A stretch of DNA of 43,432 nucleotides, taken from positions 1-43,432 of the forward strand of contig NZ_AZFT01000040.1 of NCBI RefSeq assembly GCF_001434405.1, in the 5' to 3' direction. Within the stretch, counting starts at the first letter, position 1. Each line of letters begins with the position of its first letter. The notes beneath the pieces were generated by a model that was not told where the DNA came from, did not search any database, and saw nothing but the letters and a program-made list of their open reading frames with translations. Positions 11,301-19,428 of the stretch are shown here, one piece after another. Source of the DNA: Ligilactobacillus apodemi DSM 16634 = JCM 16172. Its GTDB lineage: Bacteria; Bacillota; Bacilli; Lactobacillales; Lactobacillaceae. A program made the position numbers and the translations under genes.

Positions 11301-11727
11301 TAGCTTGTGATGCTGGCGCTTCGCTAGTAGCATTTTCTTCGCTTGTAGCTTGTGCTGGTGCTTCTGATTGAGCTTCAGAAACCGCTTCGCTGGATGCGCT
11401 TTCTGAAGTGGCAGAATTCGTTACTGCAGCAGAACTTGCTGTTTCTTGTTCTGCTTCACTTTGTGCCTGTTCTGTCGCTGAACTATCAGTAACCACTGCA
11501 GCTTCTTCATTAGAAACCGCTTCACTAGTAGCTGTACTGTCTGCTAAAACTTCTGTTGCCGTTTCGGTAACATCTGCTGAAGCCTTGACACCACTGGTTG
11601 ATCCCATAAAAAATGCGGTACTCAATAAAACTGAGGCAACACCGACACTAAGTTTTTTGATCGCATATTTTGAGACCTTTTTAGCCGATTTTCTTAAATA
11701 AAAATTTTTATTCTTTTTCGAAACCAT
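2350..11727 (-). CDS. Giant LPxTG-anchored mucus-binding-type adhesin (adhesin B, 3125 aa)
   Basis: A wall-anchored adhesin. The ATG at 11725-11727 is preceded by AAGGGGAG. Layout by residue: YSIRK-type signal peptide (1-50); Ala/Ser/Thr/Glu-rich stalk (about 50-200); beta-helix, pectate-lyase-like domain (about 205-740); a linker domain with a Mub-like start (TIKYVYEDG); then from about 995 to 3045 seven repeats of about 270-277 residues. Each repeat joins a MucBP_2-like module (KATIIYRDITTDT...), a conserved GTPINPNDPDGPKWP hinge and a Muc_B2-like module (YTSTVHFVDENGNK...GHIVPVDPDGNPIP). One repeat carries an extra MucBP-like insert of about 130 residues (NYSLTEKFVDENGNELS). A Pro/Thr/Lys-rich wall spanner leads to LPQTG near residue 3087, a hydrophobic segment and a KKRRK tail, the signals for sortase A. 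Mucin binding is inferred from the family; the binding partner is not shown by the sequence. Confidence 0.95.
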   Translation of the reverse strand: MVSKKNKNFYLRKSAKKVSKYAIKKLSVGVASVLLSTAFFMGSTSGVKASADVTETATEVLADSTATSEAVSNEEAAVVTDSSATEQAQSEAEQETASSAAVTNSATSESASSEAVSEAQSEAPAQATSEENATSEAPASQATSALATASEASQATTEETKATEANVGSEQATVATSAEETQTAPASENTTSVFRSVAATTRAAADSTASDETTVNSWSQLVNAMRNSSVTNIKVTGTITALGSGNIGSTGHKVTVKGENAKLNLGSNTLVATGSGWDITFDGLTITTGNAKGVIDLSSSYGSNKVTFKDVTQSGTSLYGGGGNTEVIIDGTTVSTVNNASAGKANTYDATSREANIHSATKVTVAEGANFTLNRSSIGDAINLPNGSTVEVKDKGTLTINMNTSNATDSARYHNAGIFMLGGGTVKTGKNSTLNINSSIGQAISIAITRPADTTTDADRYGGYDISHSTTVDDENTAKKGRMQDGPVVISIGEDANFNFTGRDGIITGHNATFTTGEGSVTHFKNNGRGVAIDMGDNSHIKFGKKSINTFESDGKGPRKGATAPSGGYAGYNYIGVDEGGTITVDDYATFRVYMNNRGANPWDDVISLDTRKTGGYPLFVVNKGAIVDIRDDNTDYYAELISIPLGNAQNTGYQFNSPLFVSFQRYTSSNGWVSSDITGKLPENVPQGNNPESITRASSNILYVSNKAATGNTYLEFNALENGGTYTVYSLNIGNAAQKDVNKQSSVWTNINSGKFSIWGFQNNKKDITPADALSEQTGSSTGGVPATSKQGLYDIDPVLKNRQNVWIPNETVISPEAHHTNTIKYVYEDGSPVLDENGNPIVSVQSSDWERTMKIKLALEDFRKKLRANSVRTADEFLRVYNQALYELGTAAGDDTGWVVKGTENTKATYDTVVSPKADRAGNYVLTVKDTNADGVTVGANGSSVTAILNKDNITDTLTSDLNGAKVVSQSYWNNFSNVGFTKDYVTTVVYKKISTQVLTYTVIDDTTKTTLVDAAKLAEGDSSSAVPASVATSYEAIQKSYTDKGYVVKSADALPTTFDDDDAVNQNVTIHLEHATVPVTPENPQTPGTPINPNDPDGPKWPNGTDKDSLQKVVKETVSYVGANALTPTEVVQTATYTKSVTVDKVTGEIVSQTDWTPDKTTYDEVKTPVVPGYYADKATVPGKDVVPNDIVETVTYKPLGHIVPVDPDGNPIPGADTPIYNNDPTDPTKVVPNQPVPEIPGYTPQVPTVTPNDPGTDTKVVYVKDADQVAKVTYIDDTTNKTLETADLTGQAGATSDYRTADTIAKYLAQGYELVSNNYPANGVVFDDDDNTVQSFEVHLKHAVVPVGPNDPHTPGTPINPDDPDGQKWPSADQYTKEYTSTVHFVDEAGNKVFDDNTQTSTWTRTLLVDKVTGEVQNPDEPWTADKAQYDAVTVPVKEDYYADKNRVVAKDTVQKDLEETVVYKPLGHIVPVDKDGNEIPKAPTPQYNNDPNDPTKGTTTSVPDIPGYHPEVPSVTPTDPGKDTPVVYVKDEDPVKPDPTENDQKATIIYRDITTDTVLDSVSLTGKSETAINYSTADKIKELTDKGYVLVNDGFPSDATFDNNDDVDQTYYVTVKHGEEPVGPNNPHEPGTPINPNDPDGPKWPSTDEYSKEYTSTVHFVDENGNKVFDDDVQTSTWTRTLIIDTVTGEIKNPQESWKADKDKYSDVLAPILPKYYADKNRVVGQVTEQSNLEDTIVYKPLGHIVPVDEDGNEIPKAPTPQYNNDPTDPTKGGSTPVPDIPGYHPEVPSVTPTDPGADTPVKYIKDKDPEKPTTPSENDQKATIIYRDLTTDTILDSASVTGKPNTAIEYSTAATIKELTDKGYVLVNDGFPSDATFDNNDNVDQTYYVTVKHGEEPVGPNNPHEPGTPINPNDPDGPKWPSIDEYSKEYSSTVHFVDENGNKVFDDNVQTSTWTRTLIIDTVTGEVKNPQETWKADKDKYSAVVAPVKEDYYADKASVGAKDVVQDNLEDTIVYKPLGHIVPVDPDGNPIPNAPTPEYNNDPKDPTKGGETPVPNIPGYHPEVPSVTPDKPGEDTPVKYIKDAVNYSLTEKFVDENGNELSPTVVKGSDYKQGDSYDVSGDAQVIKGYYLKAVSDNAKGTFGEADVTVTFTYAKLGNIVPVDPSGTPIPDAPTPPYKNDPNDPTKGGETPVPVIPGYKPEIPSVTPDKPGEDTPVVYVPVTPEKDAQAVRIIYRDITNDMVLDSVDLSGKAGEKVEYSTADKIKELTDKGYVLVNDGFPSDAVFDDDANVDQTYYVTLKHGEEPVGPNNPHEPGTPINPNDPDGPKWPSTDQYSKQYTSTVQFVDDKGNKLRDDDVQTSTWTRTLLIDTVTGEIKNPTEPWTSDIAKYADVTAPVIKDYYADKSRVTGKTAVEENLVEQIVYKPLGHIVPVDPEGNPIPGADTPQFNNDPNDPTKGGTTPVPEIPDYTPRVPSVTPENPGKDVPVIYDKKEDPNKPNIPNDHKQLAKVIYRDITTDTDLVTDKFTGEAGAKLDYSTTATIKELTDKGYVLVSDGFPSDAVFDDDANVDQTYYVTFKHGEEPVGPNNPHEPGTPINPNDPDGPKWPAKDEYSKEYTSTVHFVDKDGNKLRDDDVQTSTWTRTLIVDTVTGEIKNPNEAWKANKANYDEVTAPVITGYYADKDKVAGLETVQANLENSITYNKLGNIVPVDPSGNPIPNAPTPSYNNDPKDPTKGGETPVPEIPGYQPQVPNVTPEDPGKDTLVVYVPVTPEKQTQTAKIIYVDETTGKTLETDVVTGKSGDKIDYSTAPKIKELKEKGYVVVENGFPTNAIFDDNDAKDQVYVVKLGHDTAPVGPNDPHEPGTPINPNDPNGPKWPAKDEYSKEYTSTVHFVDENGNKLREDDVQTSTWTRTLIVDKVTGEVLNPSETWTADKANYAQVKVPVITGYVADKAVVPAQATQQQDLETTVTYKKIGMIVPVDPAGNPIPGAPTPQYKNDPNDPTKVVVTSTPDVPGYNTDTPSVDPADPTANTQVVYKKVVTPAEPAKPTPTAQPETKRPVVEPTATKTQPKQDTPAKNAEELPQTGDSENNVLAALGATMVASLLGLVGLKKRRKDEQDS
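2600..8740 (-). repeat. Seven tandem Mub-like coding repeats, period about 810-831 bp
   Basis: The phrase encoding WP before the Muc_B2 module recurs near 3082, 3892, 4723, 5947, 6778, 7606 and 8413. Spacings are therefore about 810, 831, 1224, 831, 828 and 807 bp. The 1224-bp step contains an extra MucBP-like module of about 390 bp. The inner copies are most alike in DNA, and the outer copies have diverged, especially the one nearest the N-terminus. This pattern fits repeat expansion by internal recombination, and it makes the region prone to assembly collapse. Confidence 0.9.
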
Positions 11728-11770
11728 CGTCCTATTCTCCCCTTTTAGCTAATTTTTTTAATACATATGA

Positions 11771-11799
11771 AGTATAACTTTATTAGCCTTTTTAGAGAA
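11771..11799 (-). promoter_or_regulatory. Putative promoter of adhesin B
   Basis: TTCTCT, a 17-nt spacer and TATACT on the minus strand, about 45 nt upstream of the start codon. It parallels the promoter of adhesin A. The remaining 11800-11975 is AT-rich and holds nothing else I can call. Confidence 0.55.
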
Positions 11800-11975
11800 T
11801 GAACTCTTCAACAAAACAAGGATAAAACCGTTTTCACTTTTAGGTAAAATATATCATTATTCCGCAAAAATTGAAAAATTTTATATTTTTTATAATTTAT
11901 AAACATATAAAAATAAACATATAATACATTTAACTTTATTTCCAAGGCACCGCTTTCACGTTTTTTGGTATATCT

Positions 11976-12019
11976 AAAAAAACAAGGTCTAACATCGCTA
12001 TTAGACCTTGTTTTTTTTA
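11976..12019. terminator. Terminator of the dut-rae1 housekeeping cluster
   Basis: A perfect 12-bp stem (AACAAGGTCTAA at 11981-11992, TTAGACCTTGTT at 12001-12012) with an 8-nt loop has T-runs on both strands. It starts just after the rae1 stop and isolates the cluster from adhesin B. Confidence 0.93.
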
Positions 12020-12541
12020 TTATTTTGATAAATCATCGCGTAATTGGGCTAATTTATCCAATTGCTCCGAACTAAATGGTGATCTTCTGACCAAAGCTTG
12101 GTCTTGATATTCGCGTGCTGCTACATGAACTTCTTGTTTGGCTTGTTTGATATCTTGATACAACTCCCAAGCTGGTTTTCGCAATGCCCCTTGAGAAAAG
12201 ATCGTCCACTGCTCAGCACCATCACTTGTCGCAACGGTAACTTGTGTCAAACGACTTTGAAGCTTACGCGCTAACGCTTCAATATAAGTATCAGCAGTTT
12301 GACCTTCATCAGTCCAAACGATCTCTAAGCCGTATTGCTCATAACTTTTAGCGATACCAGCGACATACATCGCATCAAAAACCACAATGATCTCAGTATT
12401 TGCTTGCTTTTGGTAGTCAGATAAAGTATGCAATAATTCATGGCGAGCTTCTTCTAGGCGGTCATCTTTTTTTAATTTTTCTAACTCTGGCCAATGACCG
12501 ATCATATTATAGGCATCGACGATCAAAATCTGCTTTTTCAT
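12020..12541 (-). CDS. rae1: Ribosome-associated mRNA endoribonuclease Rae1 (YacP family)
   Basis: A 173-residue NYN-domain protein. In Bacillus subtilis, Rae1 (YacP) enters the ribosomal A site and cleaves certain mRNAs during translation. Visible signs are the N-terminal ILIVDAYNMIG strand with the acidic residue (7-15), IVVFDAMY near 52-59, TADTYIE near 83-89 and ATSDG near 105-109, which together give the PIN-like acidic cluster. It is the last gene of the cysS-mrnC-rlmB-rae1 run, one nucleotide after rlmB, with GAGGAAA upstream of the ATG. The position next to rlmB is the usual Firmicutes arrangement and supports the call. Confidence 0.9.
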   Translation of the reverse strand: MKKQILIVDAYNMIGHWPELEKLKKDDRLEEARHELLHTLSDYQKQANTEIIVVFDAMYVAGIAKSYEQYGLEIVWTDEGQTADTYIEALARKLQSRLTQVTVATSDGAEQWTIFSQGALRKPAWELYQDIKQAKQEVHVAAREYQDQALVRRSPFSSEQLDKLAQLRDDLSK

Positions 12542-12542
12542 C

Positions 12543-13283
12543 TTAATTTCCTCGTGACGTAAAACCTTGGTAGATCAAAAGACTTGCTGCAACACTCGCA
12601 TTTAAACTTTGAACGTGCCCGACCATTGGGATCGTCAACATCTCATCACAATTTTTCTTTAATAAGGGTGCGATCCCCTTACCTTCATTACCGATCACTA
12701 AAGCAGTTGGTCCTTTAGCACTCCATTTTCTAAAATCAGTTCCTTGCATATCAGTTCCAAAGACCCAAAGTCCTCGCTTCTTTAATTCTTCTACAGTTTG
12801 GACTAAGTTTGTAACCCGACAAACAGGCACAAACTCAATTGCCCCAGTCGAAGTTTTAGCTACCGTTGAAGTCAATTGAACTGCACGGCGTTTAGGAATA
12901 ATAATTCCATGAACTCCGGCTGCATCTGCGGTCCGCATGATCGAACCCAAGTTGTGTGGATCTTCAATTCCATCCAAGATGATAAAAAATGGATCTTCGT
13001 TTTTAGCTTGTGCTACTTGGAATAGTTCATCTAAACTAGCATATTCATAAGCTGCCACTGCTAAGACAACCCCTTGGTGATTTTGCCCATCAGCTAAAAG
13101 ATCTAACTTAGCCTTGGGAACTTGATTAACGATCACGCCTTTTTTCTTTGCCAAGAGGGCAATTTCTTTGATCGCATCGGCTTTTAAGCCCGATTGTAAA
13201 AATACTTTATTGACGGCTTGCTTACTCTTTAAGGCAGCTACCGCTGGATGACGTCCGATCACAAAATCTTCATTTTCTGGCAT
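12543..13283 (-). CDS. rlmB: 23S rRNA (guanosine-2'-O)-methyltransferase RlmB (TrmH/SpoU family)
   Basis: A SPOUT-class 2'-O-methyltransferase expected to modify a guanosine in 23S rRNA domain V. The frame continues upstream, but the start chosen is the ATG at 13281-13283. It overlaps the mrnC stop by one base (TAATG) and has GAGGAGGAAA before it; this gives 246 residues, normal for the family. The N-terminal substrate-binding domain begins IGRHPAVAALKS. The SpoU motifs are DGIEDPHNLGSIMRTADAAG, VIGNEGKGI and IPMVGHVQSLNASVAASLL, which form the knotted SAM site. Translational coupling to mrnC is likely. Confidence 0.95.
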   Translation of the reverse strand: MPENEDFVIGRHPAVAALKSKQAVNKVFLQSGLKADAIKEIALLAKKKGVIVNQVPKAKLDLLADGQNHQGVVLAVAAYEYASLDELFQVAQAKNEDPFFIILDGIEDPHNLGSIMRTADAAGVHGIIIPKRRAVQLTSTVAKTSTGAIEFVPVCRVTNLVQTVEELKKRGLWVFGTDMQGTDFRKWSAKGPTALVIGNEGKGIAPLLKKNCDEMLTIPMVGHVQSLNASVAASLLIYQGFTSRGN

Positions 13284-13681
13284 TATTTTTCCTCCTCTTC
13301 GACAGTTTTGATGCACCATTTAGCTAATTCATCTAAACGTTTTGTTTGTCCACTTAAATATAAGTAGCCAAATAACGCTTCAAACCCCGTTGAGATCCGA
13401 TAAGTCACGACCGAGGTGTTTTTAGCGGAAGTATAACTTTTAGCATTTCTTCCGCGACGGAAATATTCTTGCTCTTGTTCTGTTAAGAGTTCCTGTTCTT
13501 CCATTTTTTTGATCAGCATTGCTTGTGCTTTAGCTGAAACATAGTGCGTTGCTCGGTGATGAAGGCGTGTTGGTTTTGTCATTCCTTCATCTAATAGATG
13601 CTTTCTGATATAAACTTCATAAATCGCATCCCCCATGTAGGCTAACGCGATCCCATTTACTTGTTTATAGTCTGCTGCCAT
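13283..13681 (-). CDS. mrnC: Mini-ribonuclease III (MrnC)
   Basis: A 132-residue RNase III-like catalytic domain without a double-stranded-RNA-binding domain, the hallmark of Mini-III, which matures 23S rRNA ends in Bacillus. The sequence [19 protein letters not shown] (about 12-30) carries the conserved acidic helix, and a second acidic stretch follows [14 protein letters not shown] near residue 108. It starts one base after cysS and overlaps rlmB by one base, so the three genes are probably translated in a coupled way. Confidence 0.93.
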   Translation of the reverse strand: MAADYKQVNGIALAYMGDAIYEVYIRKHLLDEGMTKPTRLHHRATHYVSAKAQAMLIKKMEEQELLTEQEQEYFRRGRNAKSYTSAKNTSVVTYRISTGFEALFGYLYLSGQTKRLDELAKWCIKTVEEEEK

Positions 13682-13682
13682 A

Positions 13683-15092
13683 TTATCCTCTTTTCCATCT
13701 TGTTCCTTGAGGTGTGTCTTCTAAAATGATCCCTTGAGCTTTCAATTGATCACGGATCTGATCACTCGTTGCAAAATCACGGTTAGCTCGCGCTTCATCA
13801 CGTTGTTTGATCAATGCTTCGATCTGTTCATCGCCAGCTTCTTTTTCGCTAAATTCGATGCCAAAAATTTGGGCTAAACGCGTAAATCGCTCTAACAAAT
13901 AATCTAGTGTTGCTGTTGTAACCGTTTCTTTAGTTACATAAACATTCATTTCCTTAGCAAATTCATATAAGATCGTGATCCCGTTTTGCGTATTAAAGTC
14001 ATCATCCATAGCTTGGATAAATTTATTCTCTAATGAAGTAACTTTTTCTTTGATCTCATTATCAAGCTCACCATCTAGTGCATCGTTTAACCGATACTTA
14101 GTGTTTTGCACTGCTGTGGCTAATTTATTTAAATTAGTTTCAGCTTCCGCCAAACTAGCTTGGCTATAACGAATTGGATGACGATACTGTGTCGTTGCCA
14201 TTAAAAAGCGTAAAACTTGGGGATCAATTTCTTTAACGATCTCGTGAACTGTTACAAAGTTACCCAAAGATTTACTCATCTTTTCATCGTCTTTTCCAAT
14301 CGTCACAAACCCGTTATGCATCCAATAGTTAGCAAATTTTTTCCCAGTTTTAGCTTCACTTTGGGCGATCTCATTTTCATGGTGTGGAAACTCTAAGTCT
14401 TGACCGCCAGCATGAATGTCAATTGTTTCTCCCAAATATTTACCTGCCATCACTGAACATTCGATATGCCAACCAGGACGCCCTTTTCCCCAAGGTGAAT
14501 CCCAGGAGATCTCATTTGGTTTAGCTGCTTTCCACAAAGCAAAATCAAGGGGATCTTCTTTTTTGCCTTGATCAGTCGTTTGTACTCGTTGACTTGCACC
14601 TTGTTCTAATGCATCGATCGATTGACCAGACAGTTGACCGTAGTGTTTAAATTTACGAGCACGATAATACACATCCCTCGCGGATTCATAAGCATAGCCC
14701 TTATCAACTAAGACCTGAATAAAATCAATGATCTCTGGCATATTTTCCATCACACGTGGATTTTTCGTTGCTTTTTTCACGTTTAAAGCAGCAATGTCTT
14801 CATAAAAAGCTGCGATAAATTTTTCGGTCACTTCCGCAACACTTAACCCTGTTTCTTGGCTTGCCTTAATGATCTTATCGTCCACATCGGTAAAATTGGA
14901 AACATAGTTAACTTGATAGCCCCGAAATTCTAGATAACGTCTGATCGTGTCAAAGGCGATCGTTGACCGGGCATTTCCAATATGAATGTAGTTATAAACT
15001 GTAGGACCACAAACATACATCGTCACTTGACCGGCAACTTGTGGTTTAAACTCTTCTTTTTGATTCGTTAATGTATTGTAGATCTGGATCAT
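13683..15092 (-). CDS. cysS: Cysteinyl-tRNA synthetase
   Basis: A class I synthetase charging tRNA-Cys. The start chosen is the ATG at 15090-15092, because AGGGGGG lies directly before it; an in-frame ATG five codons earlier would put that site inside the gene. This gives 469 residues. Visible motifs are [18 protein letters not shown] (zinc-ligand Cys plus HIGH-like motif), WHIECSVMA and [15 protein letters not shown] (other zinc ligands), and [10 protein letters not shown] (KMSKS loop). cysE, often between gltX and cysS in Bacillus, is absent. The 15093-15223 gap is too short for a T-box leader and contains the gltX terminator. Confidence 0.97.
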   Translation of the reverse strand: MIQIYNTLTNQKEEFKPQVAGQVTMYVCGPTVYNYIHIGNARSTIAFDTIRRYLEFRGYQVNYVSNFTDVDDKIIKASQETGLSVAEVTEKFIAAFYEDIAALNVKKATKNPRVMENMPEIIDFIQVLVDKGYAYESARDVYYRARKFKHYGQLSGQSIDALEQGASQRVQTTDQGKKEDPLDFALWKAAKPNEISWDSPWGKGRPGWHIECSVMAGKYLGETIDIHAGGQDLEFPHHENEIAQSEAKTGKKFANYWMHNGFVTIGKDDEKMSKSLGNFVTVHEIVKEIDPQVLRFLMATTQYRHPIRYSQASLAEAETNLNKLATAVQNTKYRLNDALDGELDNEIKEKVTSLENKFIQAMDDDFNTQNGITILYEFAKEMNVYVTKETVTTATLDYLLERFTRLAQIFGIEFSEKEAGDEQIEALIKQRDEARANRDFATSDQIRDQLKAQGIILEDTPQGTRWKRG

Positions 15093-15140
15093 ATTAACCC
15101 CCCTCATCAGTTATGGTAGATTTCTTCTATATATAATAAC

Positions 15141-15170
15141 AAAAGGGCCGTAACCTATGTCACAGCCCTT
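15141..15170 (-). terminator. Terminator or attenuator between gltX and cysS
   Basis: A 12-bp stem (15143-15154 with 15159-15170, two G-T wobbles, 4-nt loop) is followed on the minus strand by TTTTGTTATTATATATA. The U-tract is interrupted, so some read-through into cysS is plausible; the AT-rich stretch after it could hold a -10 for cysS. Confidence 0.7.
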
Positions 15171-15223
15171 GATTTTAGCTGCCTTGCGCAAACAAACGTC
15201 TTTTTATCGCAGCTTTTTTAATA

Positions 15224-16714
15224 TTAAGCATTCATTTCAGCTAGAGTTTGTTCTAAGTGACGTAAAACTTTTTCACGTCCTAATAACTCAATTGATGGAG
15301 CCAATTCTGGACCATGCATTTCGCGGGTCGTTGCAATCCGGATCGGCATGTAAAGTTTCCGTCCACGAACACCAGTATCTTTTTGAATTTGGCGAATCAT
15401 CTTTTGAATCGAGACCGCATCAAAAATTGGGAGTTCTTTGACTTTCTTCGCAAAATCTTCTAAAACTACTTTAGCTGATTCATCGGCTAATTCTTGTTTA
15501 GCTTCATCATCTAAAACAGGTGGTTCTGTAAAGAAGATCTCTGCCATTTCCGCCAATTGTCCCGTATAAGACATTTGACGTTTGTAAAGGTTCACTAATT
15601 GGCGAACCCATTGGATCATCATAACGTCAGGATTTTCTTTGATCTTACCTGCTTTGATCAATTGTTTTAAGGAAGAATCCGTAATTTCATCACTATCAGC
15701 AGATTTTACGTATTGGTTATTGATCCATTCAAGTTTCTTACCATCAAAAGCAGCTGGTGATTTGCTCAAACGTTTTGGATCAAACATCTTAATGAAATCT
15801 TTTTGTGAGAAGATCTCTGATTCGCCAACTGGTGACCATCCTAATAAGGTAATGAAGTTAAACATTGCTTCTGGTAAGTAACCAAGTGAACGATATTGTT
15901 CAATAAATTGAAGCACTGTTTCGTCACGCTTGGATAATTTCTTACCAGTTTCAGAGTTGATGATAAGTGACATATGGCCAAAGACTGGTGCTTCCCAACC
16001 AAAGGCATCATAAACAGCCAATTGTTTTGGAGTATTTGCCACATGGTCATCCCCACGTAAAACATGGGTAATGTTCATCATGTGGTCATCAACTACAACG
16101 GCGAAGTTATATGTTGGCATACCGTCACGTTTTTGGATAACAAAGTCGCCCCCGATCGTGTCGGAGTTAAAGCTAACTTTACCCTTAACGATATCGTCCC
16201 ATTCATATGTCTTGTCATGTGGTAAACGAATCCGAATAACTGGTTTTAAGCCTTTTTCCTTAGCTTCTGCTTGTGATGCCTTGATTTCATCGTCTGTCAT
16301 GCCTTCGTATTCGTAAACATAGCGTGGAGCTTCACCATTAGCTTTTTGAGCTTCACGTTGCGCTTGCAATTCATCTTCTGTCATGTAAGATTCATACGCT
16401 AAGCCCTTGTCCAACAATTCTTGAATAAGTGGTTGATAAATATCTTTGCGTTCGGATTGACGATATGGACCATATTTCCCAGGTTTATCTGGACCTTCAT
16501 CCCAATCGATCCCTAACCACTTAAGGTTGTCAAGCTGGCTTTGTTCACCATCAGCAATATTTCTCTTTGTATCAGTATCCTCGATCCGTAATACAAATGT
16601 CCCTTTATTATGACGGGCAAATAAATAGTTAAATAGAGCTGTACGTGCATTACCAATATGCAAGTGTCCCGTTGGACTTGGAGCATAACGAACGCGAATC
16701 TTATCTTTTGCCAA
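15224..16714 (-). CDS. gltX: Glutamyl-tRNA synthetase
   Basis: A class I synthetase of 496 residues that charges tRNA-Glu; in Firmicutes the enzyme also misacylates tRNA-Gln for later amidation, which would serve the tRNA-Gln present at 41.0 kb. It begins with a TTG at 16712-16714 ([16 protein letters not shown]) behind AGAGGCG; no in-frame ATG fits. The motifs are [20 protein letters not shown] (HIGH region) and KKLSKRD (KMSKS equivalent). It follows the PIN/TRAM gene after 122 bp that include a small hairpin near 16748-16765 with no U-run. Confidence 0.97.
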   Translation of the reverse strand: MAKDKIRVRYAPSPTGHLHIGNARTALFNYLFARHNKGTFVLRIEDTDTKRNIADGEQSQLDNLKWLGIDWDEGPDKPGKYGPYRQSERKDIYQPLIQELLDKGLAYESYMTEDELQAQREAQKANGEAPRYVYEYEGMTDDEIKASQAEAKEKGLKPVIRIRLPHDKTYEWDDIVKGKVSFNSDTIGGDFVIQKRDGMPTYNFAVVVDDHMMNITHVLRGDDHVANTPKQLAVYDAFGWEAPVFGHMSLIINSETGKKLSKRDETVLQFIEQYRSLGYLPEAMFNFITLLGWSPVGESEIFSQKDFIKMFDPKRLSKSPAAFDGKKLEWINNQYVKSADSDEITDSSLKQLIKAGKIKENPDVMMIQWVRQLVNLYKRQMSYTGQLAEMAEIFFTEPPVLDDEAKQELADESAKVVLEDFAKKVKELPIFDAVSIQKMIRQIQKDTGVRGRKLYMPIRIATTREMHGPELAPSIELLGREKVLRHLEQTLAEMNA

Positions 16715-16836
16715 TTTTAGCGCCTCTTTCTGATTATTTTTCCAAAGCTAAGAATGATCTCTTAGTTTTTCATTAATAGATACTTTACAATTTTACAATG
16801 AATACCGTAAAAAATAAACTGCTCTCAGCTAATTCC

Positions 16837-17946
16837 TTAGTTTTTTTCACGTAACTTCTTCTTTGAATGATACGGTTTGGCAAAGATCATTCGACCAGCA
16901 TCTGTTTGAATGGCTGACGTTACTTCAACTTCGATCGTCTTATTCATGTAGTAACGACCATCTTCGACCACGATCATCGTACCATCATCCAAGTATGCGA
17001 CCCCTTGTTGACGTTCTGTCCCATTTTTGATGACCATTACATTTAAGCGTTCACCTGGGATAACTCGTGGCTTAAGGGATTTAGCTAAAGCATTGACATT
17101 TAAGACCTTAACATTTTGAAATTCACTGACCTTATTTAAGTTATAATCATTAGTTACGATCACCGCATCTAACAATTTAGCTAACTTGATCAACTTAGAA
17201 TCGACTTCTTGAATATCTTCAAAGTCGCCTTCATACATTTCAACTGGCACGATTTTTTCATTTTGTAATTTATTTAAAATGTCTAAGCCACGCCGTCCCC
17301 GCACACGCTTGATACTGTCACCAGAATCAGCGATATACTGCAATTCATATAACACAAAGTTCGGCACGACTAAGGTTCCTTCTAAAAAACCAGTTTTAGC
17401 GAGGTCATAAATCCGACCGTCGATCAAAATATTAGTATCTAACAACTTGTATTTATAAAAATTATCGCCAACTTTACGTTCTAAAACGGTATTTTCTTCA
17501 GTCTCTTTTTTCTTATTACGAGAAGAAAATAATTTAGGCAGATCACCAACACGCGTCCGGCCCACAAACCAACCTAAGTAAGCAAAAATGATCATTGTGA
17601 TCAAAGGCAAGATCGTATTCACAAAGAACATTGAAGATTGCCAAAAAATAGTTGATATCAAGACGGCAAGTACCAGCGATACAATAATAGCAATACTCTC
17701 AGAAATGATCAGTTCTGGTTTTTGATGCGTTAATGATTCTTCAACTTTCTTTAATAGCTTAGCTAACGGATCGGTCAAAACTAATGACAATAGCATCATG
17801 ATGACAAAGCCAATAAACATATCAACGATCGGATTATGAATTCCTGAAACATCTAGATTTAATATTCTCCATAAGACCGGTAAAAATGAATAACCTGCAC
17901 CGATCCCTAAAAAGGCAAAAATCACTCTAATTATTCTTTTTCGCAT
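16837..17946 (-). CDS. Membrane-anchored PIN/TRAM domain protein (YacL family)
   Basis: A 369-residue protein with four hydrophobic segments (about 5-25, 40-60, 80-102 and 110-130). They are followed by a PIN nuclease-like domain starting [16 protein letters not shown] (about 168-183) and an acidic [10 protein letters not shown] further on, then a TRAM RNA-binding domain ([25 protein letters not shown]) and a basic tail. It matches Bacillus YacL in layout, length and position after radA. The PIN acidic residues are kept, so it may be an RNase tethered to the membrane, but the substrate is not known. The IspD/IspF genes that follow YacL in Bacillus are missing, as expected for a mevalonate-pathway organism. 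Confidence 0.9.
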   Translation of the reverse strand: MRKRIIRVIFAFLGIGAGYSFLPVLWRILNLDVSGIHNPIVDMFIGFVIMMLLSLVLTDPLAKLLKKVEESLTHQKPELIISESIAIIVSLVLAVLISTIFWQSSMFFVNTILPLITMIIFAYLGWFVGRTRVGDLPKLFSSRNKKKETEENTVLERKVGDNFYKYKLLDTNILIDGRIYDLAKTGFLEGTLVVPNFVLYELQYIADSGDSIKRVRGRRGLDILNKLQNEKIVPVEMYEGDFEDIQEVDSKLIKLAKLLDAVIVTNDYNLNKVSEFQNVKVLNVNALAKSLKPRVIPGERLNVMVIKNGTERQQGVAYLDDGTMIVVEDGRYYMNKTIEVEVTSAIQTDAGRMIFAKPYHSKKKLREKN

Positions 17947-17969
17947 AATTATCTCCTTTCCAACTTTGA

Positions 17970-19340
17970 CTAAAATACTTGACGTAAAGCTTCACTTAAA
18001 GTTTTTACGCCAACAACTTCAATATTTTTTGGGAACTCGAAACCGGCTAAATTATTTTGAGGCACAAAAACCCGTTTAAATCCTAATTTAGCAGCTTCGG
18101 CAACCCGTTGATCGATCCGCGTTACTCGTCTGATTTCTCCAGTCAACCCTAACTCACCAATGAAACAATCATCAGGCGCAGTTTGTTGATCACGGTAACT
18201 TGAAACGATACTCATCGCGATTGCTAAATCGATTGCGGGTTCATCTAATTTAACCCCACCAGCAGCTTTTAAGTAAGCATCTTGATTTTGTAATAATAAA
18301 CCGGCGCGTTTCTCAAGTACTGCCATGATCAACGAAACTCGGTTATGATCAAGCCCTGTAGTTGTTCGTTTAGCATTACCAAAGGCTGTTGGCGTAACTA
18401 AAGCTTGGATCTCGGCTAAAATTGGTCGCGTTCCTTCTAACGAAACGACCACTGCTGAACCAGTCGCACCATTCAATCGTTCCTCTAAAAAGATCTCAGA
18501 TGGATTAGGTACTTCGACTAACCCACCATCACGCATTTCAAAGACACCGATCTCATTAGTCGAACCAAATCGATTTTTTACGGCCCGTAAGATCCGGTAG
18601 CTACGGTGCATATCACCTTCAAAGTAAAGTACGGTATCGACCATATGCTCTAAGATCTTTGGCCCAGCGATCGCCCCGCCTTTAGTCACGTGACCAACGA
18701 TAAAGATCGTGATCCCATTAGTTTTAGCAACTTGCATCAAAGCGGCAGTCACTTCCCTGATCTGTGCCACACTGCCGACTGCCGAAGTGATCTCAGGCAT
18801 CTGCATGGTTTGGACCGAATCGATCACGACATAGTCTGGTTTTAAATCTTCAATATTTTGTAAAATACTCCCCATATCGGTCTCGGGGTAAAGATAAAAC
18901 TCACTACCTGAGACATCTAAGCGATCGGCTCGGAGCTTGATCTGGCTAGCACTCTCTTCACCAGAAACATAAAGTAATTTCCCGCCTTGATCGGATAAGC
19001 TCCCAGAAACTTGTAAAAGTAACGTTGATTTCCCGATCCCAGGATCACCACCGATCAAGACCATTGAGCCAGGAACGACCCCACCACCTAAAACGCGATT
19101 TAACTCACCATTTTTAGTGTCAACGCGGGGTGTTTTTGAAACTGTGACTGTGTCGATCTTTTGTGGCGTCGTTTTTGCCCCTGAGATGGCTACTCTGGGC
19201 GACGCCTTTAGCGTAACACTTTTTTGTTCAACTTCTTCAACTAACGTATTCCATTCACTACAGTTGGGGCAACGTCCTAAATAGCGTGGCGAAACATAAC
19301 CACAATTTTGACAAACAAATTTAGTCTTAACCTTTGCCAC
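17970..19340 (-). CDS. radA: DNA repair protein RadA
   Basis: A RecA-like branch-migration helicase of 456 residues for recombinational repair. Its parts are a four-cysteine zinc finger (CQNCGY at 10-15 and CPNCSEW at 24-30), Walker [11 protein letters not shown] (97-106), the diagnostic [13 protein letters not shown] motif near residue 253, and a Lon-protease-like C-terminal domain ([18 protein letters not shown]). The start is GTG at 19338-19340 behind AAGGGGG. It has its own good promoter just upstream, so it need not depend on dut. Confidence 0.97.
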   Translation of the reverse strand: MAKVKTKFVCQNCGYVSPRYLGRCPNCSEWNTLVEEVEQKSVTLKASPRVAISGAKTTPQKIDTVTVSKTPRVDTKNGELNRVLGGGVVPGSMVLIGGDPGIGKSTLLLQVSGSLSDQGGKLLYVSGEESASQIKLRADRLDVSGSEFYLYPETDMGSILQNIEDLKPDYVVIDSVQTMQMPEITSAVGSVAQIREVTAALMQVAKTNGITIFIVGHVTKGGAIAGPKILEHMVDTVLYFEGDMHRSYRILRAVKNRFGSTNEIGVFEMRDGGLVEVPNPSEIFLEERLNGATGSAVVVSLEGTRPILAEIQALVTPTAFGNAKRTTTGLDHNRVSLIMAVLEKRAGLLLQNQDAYLKAAGGVKLDEPAIDLAIAMSIVSSYRDQQTAPDDCFIGELGLTGEIRRVTRIDQRVAEAAKLGFKRVFVPQNNLAGFEFPKNIEVVGVKTLSEALRQVF

Positions 19341-19374
19341 TTATTTTTCCCCCTTCTAACACCACTTTATTAAG

Positions 19375-19402
19375 AGTATAGTATAACTGAATTTTATAAC
19401 AA
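19375..19402 (-). promoter_or_regulatory. Promoter of radA
   Basis: TTGTTA (19397-19402), a 16-nt spacer and TATACT (19375-19380) on the minus strand, with the radA ribosome site 20-25 nt further on. Confidence 0.7.
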
Positions 19403-19428
19403 AATTTTATAAGATATACTTAAATTGC

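Noticed and set aside
15093-15223. T-box leader before cysS
   Set aside because: The gap is only about 130 bp, is filled by the gltX terminator, and shows no T-box core sequence or competing antiterminator.
16775-16800. Two TGTAAA copies upstream of gltX resembling a WalR box
   Set aside because: The spacing is two bases rather than five, and gltX is not a plausible target.
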